This document shows positions 47,571-59,937 of a stretch of DNA of 64,000 bases, piece by piece. The notes under the pieces were generated by a model. The model searched no databases and was not told the DNA's origin. It saw only the letters and a list, made by a program, of their open reading frames with translations. The position numbers were made by a program, and so were the translations under genes. How positions within the stretch are numbered: position 1 is the first letter of the stretch; every line of letters starts with the position of its first letter. The DNA is from Gymnopilus junonius (taxonomy: Eukaryota > Basidiomycota > Agaricomycetes > Agaricales > Galerinaceae): NCBI GenBank assembly GCA_015501075.1, contig JADNYJ010000081.1, forward strand, positions 1 to 64,000, given 5' to 3'.

Positions 47571-50498
47571 GAGCGCCTTTGGAGGGGGATAAAACCTGGA
47601 AGTCGTTGCGTTGATGTATCAATATTTCTGATGACGTTCCGTGAAAACATTTCCACTTGCTTCGGTAACGGACCATCTGGCTTTCTGAAAGCAAAGATTC
47701 AGAGACCTATATCGTACTAGACACAGAGGGTACATACACCAGCAGCTTTTGCCGCGATAAATCCAAGGTTATGGGCCTGGAGTGGGACATGGTCGACTCG
47801 GACAAAGAGCCACCGTGGTCGATGACAGGTTGAACGAAAGGCAAGCGAAGCCGACCACAGCCGACGAAAGCCGTTACCAATTTCACCAAAATAGATGATG
47901 TCATCCAGGTCTTCCTTGGCCGAGTTGGTTTCTTGGAACTTGGAATTTAGAAACCGCTTCCTTCCTTGACTTTCTCCCTTCTTCGAGCGAACTATCTTCT
48001 GCACCTTGTCCAACTCTTCCATTTCAAGTCGTTGATCTAAGTATTATTGATAGCAAAGACGCTTACATAGCTAACTGATAAGATTACGATGTGGTCACAT
48101 GACTCTGAAGTTTTTGCCCAGTCGACTCTCGATTTTGATTCATCGAAAGTGTTCACTCCCCAACACCACAGTAGCCTCCATTGTGCAAGTTCTCTCCGTT
48201 TATGACGCCCTACAAACTTTGTGACCTGGTCGTCATGAGACTTTTCCCATAGGTCTTCTATTTTAGAGGAAATATGAAGAAGGAATGCGCTGCCAGTCAC
48301 TTGTAAGTGCCCTTTACACTACTAAATTTCATTCTTCCGATCTACACTCTGCAGATAGGGAGAACTACCAGCCGATTAGTAACTATGCTAAAAGATGGGC
48401 TGAGTGATAAGCAATTCATGGGCCAGATAAGTACTTGTAAGAAAGGAACTAGAAGATCGGCACTCGGTAAGTCATGCTCGATGCGGAGCTTCTACTAACG
48501 GATGGTTGGTTTGATCACAGAGCCAGTACTTATTTACACTGCTAGGAGGTTCGTCTTGCTGTCTCTCTGTAAACCGGAAATAATATCCTTCTAGTTTTGG
48601 AAGGATCAGGATTCAAGGACCTGTGCAGAGGAACTAAGGACAGCACCATTTCGTGCCTTTCAATACACAAATATAATGCTATTGGGAGTACGGACCGAAT
48701 ACTGGACTGGTACAAAAAGGTTGATTAGGCCGAAAACGTGGAATGATAGGGTTTACTCCCGGACGTTGGTGCTGAGGTACTTCTTTTCCCATAAATTGAG
48801 TTCAATAGGAAGGTCGGCCGTCAGTGCCTTGGTACTAAGGGACCTGAAGTGTTCGAATTCGTATTTCCTTTCCAGGAGAAGCATCGCTTGCACGACTTGA
48901 AAGGACAAGAAACGTATCACCTCAAAATTCCCTGCGAAAGGTGAATTTCATAAGAATGAGAAGAGAGATATCAATGCCCTACGTACTTGAGACCGTCATA
49001 CAGAATCAAAAGAACATTTCTCCAGTCGTCTGCTGCCTCCAGTAGAAGAATGACTGGAGGAGATATAACCTTCCTCCTGGTGTATGAAGAAGTAGAAAAC
49101 ATTCTACTAAAATGACACGAATGGCGGAAAAGAACGCTCTTGTGCACGCGGAACTGGGTCGTCTGCGCCTGAAAAATAACAGTACCATCGGCGAACCGGA
49201 CATCGGAGTGAATTATGATGGGGTCAGCACCATCGAGATCGACCCTTTGGCGCTTCGCGGGTCTAAAAAGAGTCTAATGCAAGATTGTCGGGGAGGCCAT
49301 CGCACAGGATACCTGGGTAGAGGATAATCTTTGACAAGAAATTTTTCAGGTTGTCTTTTTTGCTGTGTATCTTGCCCTTGATGTTATATATGTCCCTCTC
49401 TCCCCTGCATAGCATCCGGGATATATGTTGCATATCTCTCAGCTTGTAGCCTTATCGCATTCGCAACTTTCAGTCTGCACATGCCAAGGGCAAACAAGGA
49501 CTAGTTAGAAGGAAATAGGGCCATGCTATGTTTAACTTGATTGAGGGATAGAAATTGTTGTTCTTCCGATGTACTCGAGTCTTTGAACTTCACGAGCTCA
49601 TGAGTATTCTTAGAAGGCAAACAACGTGGTTCAAAATAACGTATGCAATTTAAAGTCTGTGGAAGACAAAAGCTCGCTGATAGTACTTGTACTTTGATAT
49701 CCGGACGCCAGCAAAGGTAATGCCTCAGGTAACACGGGTCTGATCAGTCGTGTCGGGCCTTTGAACATCACTTTGCACCCGGGTAGTTGTGAACTCCACC
49801 TTTGGTAGGAATCCACTGATTACAAACAGAGCAGCGACTAGCCTGCTCAACTGGGACCTGTTCACATATGTTAGTTGGAACTGGCGAGATGAAATTAAGC
49901 ACTGACGTTAGTAGTAGCTTCAGCTGCCATAGTGCTATCGTTGGAGGATTGGAGGAGCACGAAGATAGAAAGCAGAAGTTCTATAAACAGCATCAGCGAC
50001 GAGCTTGCGATATGACGAGAAAGGAGTTCTCTTACCAGTGAAAATTGGTGGGCGGGTTGGGGTTCAAGGGCAGAAACGAGGGCCCTTTTTATATCTGAAA
50101 TTCGTTAGGACTGGCCTAATTTAGTTTTCAGTGGGAGTCATTGCAGTTGGATGGGTTCCAGGAGCTTAGAATTCTTAGCGGACACCATTACATGTGTTTC
50201 ACGAAGATGGAGATAGAAAGAGAAACACATGGATTATGTTTGCGAACCATGGCAGCAAACGCCCACAAACCGTCCTTGTGATCTGTCATACATGCCATAT
50301 ACTACACACCTGGCGGGCGTGTTGAGATCATACAATCTTCCAATCGATAAAGAAGGTGTAAATTTGCCTGCTAAACAAGTTCTTTACTGACGGTACCTGA
50401 GATTTATTGCAGTCATTGCTTTAAGTTTTAGGTCGGAGATACAATTTGTACCTGGGAACATTCCCCCGGGTTCAATCAACCATCTTCAACCATTACCC
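47571..50498. other. gene-poor stretch with weak candidates
   Basis: Upstream of the metacaspase. A minus-strand frame at 47735-48022 (MEELDKVQKIVRSKKGESQG) can be spliced to a second exon ending inside the metacaspase start region. It has no known domain and overlaps the metacaspase ATG, so it is doubtful. Plus-strand frames at 48676-48900 and 49112-49327 are unremarkable. A tiny candidate gene at 49768-49930 is listed separately. Confidence 0.3.
49768..49930 (-). CDS. possible small CxxC peptide gene, one intron
   Basis: MAAEATTN is followed by a GTCAGT donor and an intron of about 52 nt ending GAACAG, then VPVEQASRCSVCNQWIPTKG and GVHNYPGAK before a stop: 37 aa. The start context and intron are plausible, and the CSVC pair resembles a half zinc knuckle. 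No homologous family is recognised, so this may be chance. Confidence 0.25.
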
Positions 50499-51799
50499 AT
50501 GTTGATCCCATATTGGAACCGGTCTGGAGAGGTTCATCAGCTCGAGCCATGTCCTTCCTCTTTCCAAGACTGGGCCCAGGGCGAAGAGGCACCTCCACAT
50601 CAGCGGGCTCTTCACGATGCTGTGCAGGATATTACTAATCATACCATTGTCCGAACTAGCTGCCGTGCTATGGACATGAACATGGTGCGTCTTGCTAAGT
50701 ATACTAAAATATGTCAGTTATAATCTTCTGCGAAAGACATTGGATGCTACTTTAGATGACGGCAGATCTTTTATTGTTCGCCAGCGACACACTTATCCCT
50801 CCGATCCAGTCTTAGAGGGGTGGAGCCATGCAAAATTTCGAAACGAGGTTCGCCTACTTCGCTGGCTCAAAGAGAACAGTACACTTCCGGTTCCGACGGT
50901 TATAGCAGTTGGATCAGATTTTATGATTCTGGAAAAGATGCCCGGCTCTACCGTCACCCTTGAGTGGCACTTTTTGTCCGACAAAGCAAAGGTGATTCCC
51001 ATATGCTGGTGATTTATTTACAAACTGAGAAATATATGTAGGCGCACTTTCTGACAATGTATCTTGATGCAGTTATTGAGATCTTTCATCTCCCAGCAAT
51101 CCAGCGAATTGGCTCAGCTTCATTTGAACCCGACAGCATAGACACCTTGAGCGTTGGTCCTCGCATCGCTCCTAGCCCTTCGTATTCTAGCTCTCAGGTT
51201 TTTGATAACATAACTGAGTACCTTATATTTCTCATTTCTGCCAAACGCCAGGCTATCACGGACATGGAAGTTGAAGATCAAGAGCGAGCCGGCGAGGCCC
51301 TATCCTTCATTGAAGAGAAGATCACCATTCTTCTGAAAAACATTGACGATCCCTCGTTGCTCCGATGCGTCTTCACTCACGCTGATCTTCATACCTATAA
51401 CATTTTAGTTACCCAAGACGGAAATATCACAGCTATTCTCGACTGGGAAATCAATTATGTCCAACCCGCTGTTCTTGCCGTAGACTATCCGGGTTGGCTT
51501 TTAGACAAAGGGCCTTTCGACCCTCAATTTTCAAGCAAAGACTATTGGTGGGATGAAAGTCCAACAGAGAGAAGGCGACTTTCTTTGGAATTCGAACAGG
51601 TAAGTATATTAATTATGATTCCTATTCACCTTAGTTCTGACTGAGTGGCTTGAAGAGCATTCAAGAGCGAGATTCAGTGTTACACAGATGTTTGGTGGAA
51701 GGGCGGGACCTCAGAGCTGTGGTAGCTTGGTTAACAGATACTTCACTTGATCCTGGTTTCGATCGAATGCGTGCTTGGGCTTATGCAGCACTCAACTGA
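50499..51799 (+). CDS. aminoglycoside phosphotransferase (APH)-family kinase-like protein
   Basis: Small-molecule kinase-fold protein of the large fungal APH family; substrate unknown and unlikely to be an antibiotic. Start MLIPYWNRSGEVHQLEPCPS (50499). The glycine-loop region reads MVRLA/NYNLLRKTLDATLDDG, followed by the strand with the ATP-site basic residue (RSFIVRQRH). Then come LPVPTVIAVGSDFMILEKMP, and after an intron AHFLTMYLDAVIEIFH. The catalytic loop HADLHTYNILV (Asp and Asn present) and the metal-binding ILDWE follow. The last exon SIQERDSVLHRCLVEGRDL to FDRMRAWAYAALN ends at 51799. Introns with good signals are at 50985-51032 (approximately) and 51600-51657. Between LA and YNLL only a 19-nt GT-AG segment (50699-50717) keeps frame; see findings. 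Confidence 0.8.
50699..50717 (+). other. candidate 19-nt intron (or insertion) in the APH-family gene
   Basis: Starts GTATAC, contains ACTAAAA (branch-like) and ends GTCAG. Removing exactly these 19 bases joins VRLA to NYNLLRKTLDATL in frame; keeping them gives a TAA stop. The alternative 33-nt removal from GTGCGT at 50685 leaves the wrong phase. Confidence 0.4.
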
Positions 51800-53339
51800 T
51801 TGTACTCAAATCTTATTAGGTGAAAGAGATTTAAGTATGAAATACTCCATAAATGTGTACTTAATTTATCCCAGAGATGGGTCAATAACCATTGTCATCA
51901 GTGCACCAGCAGCTGCATGCTCTCCTAGTCAGATGGTCAATATCAATCATCAGCAAGTTTGAACTGCATGATTAAAACGATGTCACATCGGTTGGGAACA
52001 ACTGACGGACCGTGGTAAAGTAATACGTTTCATATATGAACCAGTTACTTGTGGGCGCTTCTGGTGGTGTGCAGGGTCCAACTTTGACTCTATCAATGGC
52101 TTGATTTGAAAAAGCATAAACACATTTTCTGTGGCATATGGAATCCTGTCTGACCAGTTCTATGCTATTGATGGAGCATACATTCACCCCTGTAGAAGAA
52201 ATGGTCCCAGGCAAGTACAGTTCAGCTCAGACAGACTTTTCAGGCATTTACAGTTGACAAGTATTGTAACATAAGCAGGAGAGGCAGTGAAGCAATGCAA
52301 AGTAGCACAGGTGGTGATATGTCGGTGGGCATACAAGATGTCTTGGTTGAAGGAAGGAAGGTAAATTAATCTCAGAGTACAGAGATGATAATCACTTCGA
52401 GTCACAAAGGTCAAGCAAGACGTAGAGCAATGTTAATCGCAATGTGAGGAGAGGTACAAAGTCTGAGCAGAATGCAAATGCAGATGTGCCCAGTTGGACA
52501 GCATCGCGAATTAGGATCATGAAGGAGATGACAAATCTGACAGAAGAACCAAGACGCGGCGCAGCGTGCAAAGGCGACGCCGATATCAAGGAATGGAATC
52601 AATGGTTTTTGAATCAGATTCGTTTCGGGGTTGCTCGCGTTCGGCCACCAGCTAAGTGTCAATATATAATTGCCAAGTCATCGCATATCTAGAGCCGGTG
52701 TTCCATTGCAGTGGTAAACGGAATAGCATACTTATGTGGCAGGATGGTTTGTGTGTCCATGATATTGCGACATGGTTAGCCAATAGAAATGAGAACTCCA
52801 CGTATATGAAATGGAAACCCAACCATACCGCGAGGAGCTAAGTATACTAACAAGCATTGTGAAGACAAGAAGAAGCAAAATGAGAAAGAAGGGTGAGGTG
52901 GTGGATGCGTTGTTTTGAATTTTGGTTGAATTGAAATTGGCTTCGATGTCGGGTTGGCGGACAGATGTAAATCATCCACGTGGATTCCAGTGCATCAGGC
53001 AAAATTACTAGTCTCTTCTAGACAGCCTTCGATTCAATGTGGCCGGTAGACGGAGCACCATTGTATGAAGTCTGTGGCGGATGGACGCTATCAACCCGCC
53101 GTGTAAATTTCCGGATTCGGTATGGGCATAACGAACCGAGGCACGTGTGCGCTGACTCTGCTCAACAGGACTGCCTGTTCTCCCTTCTCATCCTTTATAT
53201 GTGTATTGTTGTTGCAACTTGTCGATCGTGTGTTCACCGTCTCTCTCGCAATGTATATTTACTACATCTTTTGTCAGTTATGTCATCAGCTCCTCTCCTC
53301 ATGTCCAAATTCTGTTAAGAGAGACCAGGGCTATTCTAT
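51800..53339. other. intergenic, nothing recognised apart from a dispersed repeat
   Basis: Short frames on both strands (e.g. 52411-52662 minus, 52444-52692 plus) are antisense to each other and lack domains. A dispersed repeat is at 53075-53151. Confidence 0.4.
53075..53151. repeat. dispersed repeat, copy 2
   Basis: TGGCGGATGGACGCTATCAA, then GCCGTGTAAATTTCCGGATT and GGCACGTGTG. It matches 34635-34730 with gaps of about 20 bases in total. Confidence 0.7.
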
Positions 53340-54215
53340 CTAAACACATAAACGGTACAGACATAAGCCGCTGCCACACTGAATTATGCAGGGGTGTGGA
53401 GATGAGTTGGAGGAATCAGCAGAGATTTTTTAGAGAACCGAATCAATGTCAAGTCATTCAAGCGAAAGAGTATACACATTGAGATAACATACGATACATG
53501 AAGGAATGTGATTGAGTACTACCAGTACACTAGGATATCAGGCTGTAAAGGAAGGAGAGTATACAACTTGAAAGATCGACAAGGAAAGGAATGCCAAATC
53601 TACAGTAGAGCATAGGTACATTCAAAGAAAAAAAGGGAAAGGGAATATATCGACAACCTAATCGAGTTGGACGAATCTAAAAAAATGTTAGTAGTCGAGC
53701 GAGGATCTACGATCACAATTACGATTGAGTCATATGTAGAAATTTCGAAAAATACATGGAGATGTTTTGGAAATTGGAGGACATCACCTCAGGCTACAGT
53801 GGCTCAACAGGACGATTCGCGAACACAACGCCGAAATTTGTCTCGAAAACTCCAATCAGAGAATGCCGTGGACAGCCCACAACCAGGATCCGGACTACCT
53901 TCAGGCTTCCTCAGTGCCACTCGCACTTGGATCAGCACCTTCTGCCCTGGGATCGATCGAAGCTGGGCTGGGGTTGGGATTGTGCTGAAGCGAGTGTGTG
54001 GGTATGGGCGTAGGTGTGTCGGGGTACACACCAGTCTCGAAAATGCCTGCAAAGGAACCATCTGCATAGGGATGCGGAGAGGCCGATGGGGTAAACGGGG
54101 TGAAGGGAGTGGTCCGAAATCCAATTCTGAGTTCACCAGCACTGCTGGGGAAGGAGCTAGGTATTCTAGGATGATCTCGAGTGGGATGTTTGGTAAGAGG
54201 ATGATCTCGTCCCAG
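53340..54215 (+). repeat. large inverted repeat, left arm
   Basis: Reads TCTAAACACATAAACGGTAC onward to TTACGTCGTCTG; its reverse complement is 63110-64000 with roughly 90 percent identity by eye and several small gaps. The outer limit coincides with the window end for the other arm, so the true outer boundary is unknown; the inner limit is near the codon series DDVNWDE. Confidence 0.9.
53895..54215 (-). pseudogene. decayed copy of the 62.7-kb Pro/Ser-rich gene
   Basis: On the minus strand: DDVNWDEIILLPNIPLEIIL, EYLAPSPAVLVNSELDFGPL, then a frame slip at the four-C run near 54100 where the 63-kb copy has five C, followed in the shifted frame by the homologous FAGIFETGVYPDTPTPIPT region and the end of the gene. 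Sequence upstream of DDVNWDE is unrelated to the other copy, so only the 3' two thirds of exon 2 was duplicated. The unrelated upstream part has a GGGGCT repeat (54303-54340). Confidence 0.65.
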
Positions 54216-56378
54216 TTTACGTCGTCTGTGATTCGGGGTCCACTTGTCTGGACGGACCAGCTATGTCGTTATCAGCGTGCTCAGAACCAGATCGTCCTGC
54301 CTCGGAGTGCTGGGGCTGGGGCTGGGGCTGACGCTGGGGTTTTGCTGAGAGCGATGTCGTCCACGTCGGATGTGGGTGGGTTGTGTGATGGGCGGCGGTG
54401 GGAAATTATAGTGAAAGAAGGTTGGATGATCATGGGTCGAGAGAGGGTGGTTGGTTGGATTGGGTTGAGCGAAGATGAGCGATACTCTAGTTTTAGTTGT
54501 AAGTTTGGTGCATAGGAGATATGAAAGGCTTAAGGGCTGGAATATGAAGCTACCGGAATGGAAAGAGGGAACGATGCGAGGCGACCAATTTATACGTGGC
54601 TGGGAAGGCCAGATTCCCAGGATCGCAATTGTCGACGAACAATGAAAGACCCAGATACCATAAGCGTCATTACACTTAGCAGAATAATGACATAGCAATA
54701 ATAATGGAGGCCGTAGAATATAATGACTACGGGCCATGGGGAGTTTACGTGACACTGGCGTTCGGAATATTTGGCTCCCACAATCCCTTGACTGGCCCAC
54801 GACATAACAGCAGTGAAGGACTAGTAGACAATGGATTCTTGGTCAGCATTTTCATTTCGTTTGTCCATTACTGAGGCGAAAATATCCGTAAGAGATGGAG
54901 AGGGGCCGACTCTAGATATTTTTTCAAAGATAAACAGCATACCAAAAGAAATCACTTGGAAAGCACAGTATGAGATGGTTGGTGAATACTTGATAAGAGT
55001 CTGTCCCCAAGTCCATCAGCTTAGAATGAGACGGGGATTTTACGCTTGGCCTCAGAAAGGTCGGTACTTGCCTCCGAGGCAAATTTCCAATCAGTGACAC
55101 GATTTTCGGACCGAGAGAAGGACCAAGAACAAATAATAAGAAAGGACCCCGAGCGCACTGTTGAGATAGTCATCATAAATGTCCGATGCTTCCAAGGTAA
55201 GAGGAGAAGATGAAGAATCAGCAGATGCAGGAACGAAAATTGCAACGGCTGGTGGAGGATGATGGAGTCCATAAATAACAAACCCAAATAGCACCGCCTA
55301 CCTTCTCCCCGCCCTACCCATCCAGCCAGGACCAGCAACCTGACCCGTAGCTCTCGTACCTTCCTCTAAATGATTTTCCTCGCCGTTTCTATAGGGATGA
55401 CAGGCCCCAGACACGGCCAGCAAGTCTCGCAAGTCGAACGATCTCACTGCATCATACACCACGATGTACGCGTTAGGCTCACTCAGGGCGTCGTAACCAA
55501 CCAATATCGAACTTTGTGGCAAGTACCACGTCGCCAGGGCATGACATACGATGGGTATCGACGTCTAGGATGGAATTATTAGAGGTAAGGTCGTACATTT
55601 TCTCCTTGGGTCCACTTAACCAACCAACCTGCGTCTCATTTCTAGCTTATACAACTGGCCGCGACAAGTATATGAGCGAGACGACACCTGCTTCAGATAA
55701 TGCGCCATTTTTTTTTGTCTGGATTTATGCGCTTGTGCTGCCGCCGGAGGCTCAACGCTGCTTATAAGATTCGATGGTCGTGCCGTGCAACCCAGGGTGG
55801 GTATTTGGTCAGTGTACGTTCCGTCTCTTATCTCCGTGCTATATCACTCTCATTGAAGTTCTACAGATGACCCACATCCCATTTGTCATTGAACGGTCTG
55901 ATGTACATGGTGGGACTGCTGTCGGCGGTGTAGGAGGATGGAATAGGGCTAGAGACAGCGGCCATGAGAGACCTTGCAAGTTCGCAAAGAGAGGAAGTTT
56001 CTTTCCAACCCGACCGTTCTCTGACGAGCATGATTTAGTCTGTCGGTTGAGTTAAAATATTATAGGATCGGACTTAATGTAAGGAATCAGGTTTGAATAT
56101 ATTACACTGAGTACTCTGAACATGTAAATCCTGCTTTGAATTTCGATGGTCAACGCAACACGATAAGTTCTGGCCTGTTATTGTAGTTCAATCTCTCATG
56201 TGTATCATACTGTAAATGATTTTTACAATATCGCGTCGTCAGTTTCTGTCAATGAGGTTTCTGTCAATGAGCAAATTGGGATTGGGTTGCGACTGGATGA
56301 ATCCGAGACGGACTCGAGTCTCAGTTTCCACCTTGAGTTAGACACGTAGTAAATGGTACAGAACTCTCAATATCTACC
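54216..56378. other. inside the inverted-repeat spacer; no supported gene
   Basis: A minus-strand frame at 55298-55522 (YIVVYDAVRSFDLRDLLAVS) is open and ordinary in composition but without a domain. Several Pro- and Thr-rich frames at 54.3-54.8 kb look like low complexity. A small tandem TTTCTGTCAATGAG duplication is at about 56243-56273. Confidence 0.3.
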
Positions 56379-57733
56379 ATGCCCATATTTCCTCAAGAAA
56401 TAATCGACATCGTCATTGACGAACTCGATAGTACAGGAGGCAAAAAATCGCTTTCTACAGTCGCCTTGGTCTCTCGCTCCCTCCTACCTCGAGCACAATT
56501 CCACTTATTCCGCAGCGTCGACGTCTCTCTCTCACCCTGTCGCTATGAGGACGCCAACGACTGGGCTACCTTTCACACCTTCTTGACCAAATCCCGTTCT
56601 ATCAAATCATACGTCCGAGAAGTGTTCATGGAAAACATCGACGACACCTATGATTCCCATTTTGGTTCATCATGGTCGTGCCCTGACGAGTCGCACAGGG
56701 ATCATCGTATGACCAAGGCGATCACACAACGCTTGAGCACCCGCAAAATGGAGTGTGTGTCCTCCGTGTTGCAGCTGCTCCCCCGCTTGGAAGCCATCCG
56801 ATTAAATTATGGGACGCAACCGCGGACGACCTGGCCGCATATCCTTGGTGACGTTGGCGTGGGCGGCAGGAATGTGTTGACGCGATTCGGGTTCGAACAG
56901 TCGATGAGGAGTCTTATTCTGTGCTCAGTGAAGGGCGTTCCGATTACTGTCATGGATTCCATTCTTGGTCTTTCCCAACTCACTACGTTGGTCTTTGACA
57001 ATATCGTTCTGGAGGGCGAGGTCCCCATTCCGAGTTGGCCTCAGAAGTCGTGTCTTACTAATCTCCATACGGTCGGATTCGTGTATATGACATGCTCTTA
57101 TGCATCGAGTCGTCACAATTTGAGCAGGCTGGTGAATCTGATTATTTCCACTGCGTCGCATACCATTCGAAAATTGATATGGTCAACCAGGTCAGAAGGT
57201 AAACCCACTCGATTCATAATCACCCAGCCCAAGCTACATACTTATATTTTTTAAACGTAGATCCTCCAGCCATCCAGTCTTTACACAACCTCCAAGTCTT
57301 TTCAACCGTCACCAGGAGACCGTATTACCTAGCCACAGCCCAACCAATCCTCGAACAAATCATAGCATCACAGCAAAAAATGCACCCGCTCAAAACCCTG
57401 GAGTTCTTCGGCATGGAATCCTACCACGGCTCAATATTATATGGCGCTGACATCGTGAAAGCTCGCCGAGCGTGGAAGGGATTCGATGATTTGCTGGAAG
57501 ATGAGGCATTTTCGAAAGTGAAGGAGGTGAGGCTGCTTTTTTCAGATTTTACAGGCTCCAACTTGGGGCGTGTTATAACACGCAGTAATACGATGCCCGC
57601 CGCCTATGAACTTTATACGACCAAAGAAGTCATGTCAGGATTCAAAGCGTCTCTCTCCAAGGCAACTAGGAGAGGTGTCGTCTTCACTTCCGGCTTGACA
57701 TATGGTCGAGATGGTTTAGTCAGTAGATATTGA
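56379..57733 (+). CDS. F-box-like protein, intact
   Basis: Two exons. ATG at 56379 gives MPIFPQEIIDIVIDELDSTG and LSTVALVSRSLLPRAQFHLF, the compact F-box-like N-terminus common in agaric genomes. LRR-like strands follow (VLQLLPRLEAIRLNYG, LGLSQLTTLVFDNIVLEGEV, SCLTNLHTVGFVYMTC, LSRLVNLIISTASHTI). Exon 1 ends in the codon after RSE; a GTAAAC donor at 57200 and a CGTAG acceptor near 57261 join to DPPAIQSLHNLQVFSTV. Exon 2 has KTLEFFGMESYHGSILYG, FSKVKEVRLLFSDF and KASLSKATRRGVVFTSGLTY, stop 57733. About 430 aa, frame intact. Likely an SCF-type adaptor; substrate unknown. It is the parent-like copy of the relic directly downstream. Confidence 0.8.
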
Positions 57734-57828
57734 GCAAGCACGACTGGCTGAAACATGCAAGCTGAATCAGAGACTGAAAGAGGGACATGTTTGATGAGTA
57801 GACCACTGACTACTCTTGATAAATATCA

Positions 57829-58685
57829 ATGTCGGTGTCAATATTCCCGCAAGAAATCATTGACTGCATTATCGATTGAAGTCGACAGCGCAGGAGGGAA
57901 AATATCACTCTCTCCTGTCGCCTTGGCCTCCCAGTCCTTCCTATCCTGCACGCAGTGGCATTTATTCCGCAGTGTAAATGGTGCACCCTCGTATTGTCCA
58001 CAGGAGGGGTCAGACTCCTATTCAGAATTGGCCTAGGAAATCTCACCTTACTAATCTCGAGACATTCGGATTCGTGCACGTCAACTGGTACCCTACCCCT
58101 GCTACAGTTTCGAATATGAGAAGAGTCGCAGCGCTTATTATGGATTCATCATCCAATTGGGAATTGATATGGTGTGAAGAAACGGGTGGTAAGTCCTTTC
58201 AACCTGCGAGCAATAGAAATTGACTTGCATTCCTTTTGGCGGCCGTTTTGATGCTAAAGACCTGAATAGCGTAAAAGTGCTCTCTCTAAACCGAGGTATA
58301 GCGAGATGCCTTGCCATCCATCTGACCCACCTTCGAACAAATCATATCATCACACCTACACACAATCGAAAAGCTCCAGTTCTTCGGCTTCAAAGTCTAT
58401 CGCAAAGACGCAAACATTGCCCTCGCAAGAGAAAAGTGGAATGAACTCGGCAACTTATTGGCAGATGAAGCTTTTTCCGGATTGAAGGAGATCAGATTAC
58501 TTTTTGAATCGTTCCAGATGTACGAGGAGGCAAGGAAGAGAAATCCTGCAAAGTATCATGACCGCTATACCACGGAGGAGGTAGTAACGATGTTCAAATC
58601 CTCCTTCTCGAAGGCTCCTGCAAGGGGTATCAATTTCGCCTACAGGTTAACGCGTGGTCATGGTGAACTGCTAAATAGATATTGA
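57829..58685 (+). pseudogene. tandem, internally deleted copy of the 56.4-kb F-box-like gene
   Basis: Starts MSVSIFPQEIIDCIID (ATG 57829), then one extra T shifts the frame to EVDSAGGKISLSPVALASQS and WHLFRSV. The match then jumps: about 500 bases of the parent gene (FRSVDVSLS to LEGEVPIP) are missing, and the relic resumes with PIQNWPRKSHLTNLETFGFV. The 3' exon survives with FEQIISSHLHTIEKLQFFGF, ADEAFSGLKEIRLLFESF, TTEEVVTMFKSSFSKAPARG and LLNRY, stop 58685. Order and spacing show a head-to-tail duplication followed by deletion. Confidence 0.8.
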
Positions 58686-59070
58686 ATAGACGTATTTGGA
58701 AAGCGGGTCAATAGGAATCTTTTCAAACCACCTCATCAGCTGAGAATAATCGGGTTAATAATTAGATTGGTATTATCATGCGATACAATGAGCTAGAATT
58801 AAAACAGAAAGGTATGAGGCTAGAGAAAATTTATAGGAGTAGTCTATTCGAGCCTTTGTGCAAAGAAGAGAGAAAAAAGGTATTGGTTGGAATGGGGTTA
58901 GACTTAGAAATGGACAGCGGGGACGACGTCAGCATTGTGACCTTGAATTGAATCAAGGACATGGAGGACGATGAGAAGACACAATAAAATTCATTTGAGA
59001 GCAAAGAGATAATTAGTACAATGGACAATATCAATCGAATTAGGAACTAGCGTTGCAGTTGATTGTAGAC
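58686..59070. other. intergenic, nothing recognised
   Basis: AT-rich stretch between convergent 3' ends. The minus-strand frame 58831-59034 is hydrophobic but unsupported. Confidence 0.4.
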
Positions 59071-59937
59071 TCATGAGCGTGGCTTGCGCCCTGAGCGAGA
59101 CACAGAAGTAGAAGAACGACCAGGCGAAACACTGGAATCCATGGTATGCTCATGACCATCCTGGTACTCGAATCTACGGTCGCCCTGACTCTGGTATCTC
59201 AAAGAACTAGCAAGAGGCAAAGGAGCGGCGGGATGGAAAGGAACGGCGGGATGGACAGGAACAGCAGTATGAGGGAGCATTGACTGGTTAAAAAGAGAAG
59301 ATTCTTGACGCTGTTGAGGTTGGAGGACATCTACCCGAGAATGTACCCATCCGTCGTCCACGTATTCGAGATTGGAAAATCGATGATCAATCCGCCCGCC
59401 TGCACGTTCCCGATTTCGAGAATCCCCGACAGGAAAGTCCAAATAGCGGGCGTTATTATTACCGTCATCGATATGAACAGAAGAAGCGGGCCTAGAATCC
59501 GGTTGGAGCTGCCTAGAAGGAGTCTGATTGGTGGATCTGTGAGGCAGACTTGGGCTCGGAGGAGGGGTCCAGTGGCCTTGAAAACGAGGTGGTAGCGTGA
59601 GTGCCCCAGGATCAGGGTGGTAGCGCCCATGAGCTGTCGGGATATACGTAGATTGGTTTGTCTGAGGGAAAAAGGAAACACGTCAAGTTAGTGGAAAGTC
59701 GGCTTTTAATACGTAGCGAGAAATAGATACCTGATGATGAACGGCTGGATAAGAAACTTGAGAGACTGGTAATGGTCGATCTTCGATTATCCTCGGCGAG
59801 GGAGGTACTTGGTTGTAAGGCCCTGGATCCGGTTGCTCGTAATGGTAGTCGGTATACCAGGGCGGAAAATGGTGATCTGCATCCCAATCTGCTATATCAT
59901 AAGCCGGACCAGGACTCGGCGTACGCGCGGTATACAT
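59071..59937 (-). CDS. Pro/Tyr/Ser-rich hypothetical protein
   Basis: Two exons: MYTARTPSPGPAYDIADWDA at 59937-59731, a 69-nt intron (59662-59730, donor GTATCT, acceptor CCTCAG), then QTNQSTYIPTAHGRYHPDPG onward to 59071; 265 aa in one frame. Middle part: PPPSPSLPHRSTNQTPSRQL, VHIDDGNNNARYLDFPVGDS; Val/Pro/His repeats (PVHPAVPFHPAAP); basic C-terminus SVSRSGRKPRS. No signal peptide, no membrane segment, no known domain; probably disordered. I do not recognise a family. Confidence 0.6.

Noticed and set aside
47548..48022. Spliced minus-strand gene overlapping the metacaspase start
   Set aside because: Frame can be spliced, but it overlaps the metacaspase ATG in another phase and has no recognised domain.
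50685..50717. 33-nt intron starting at GTGCGT in the APH-family gene
   Set aside because: Good donor, but it leaves the downstream exon out of phase with an immediate TAA; kept only as an alternative if a base is missing upstream.
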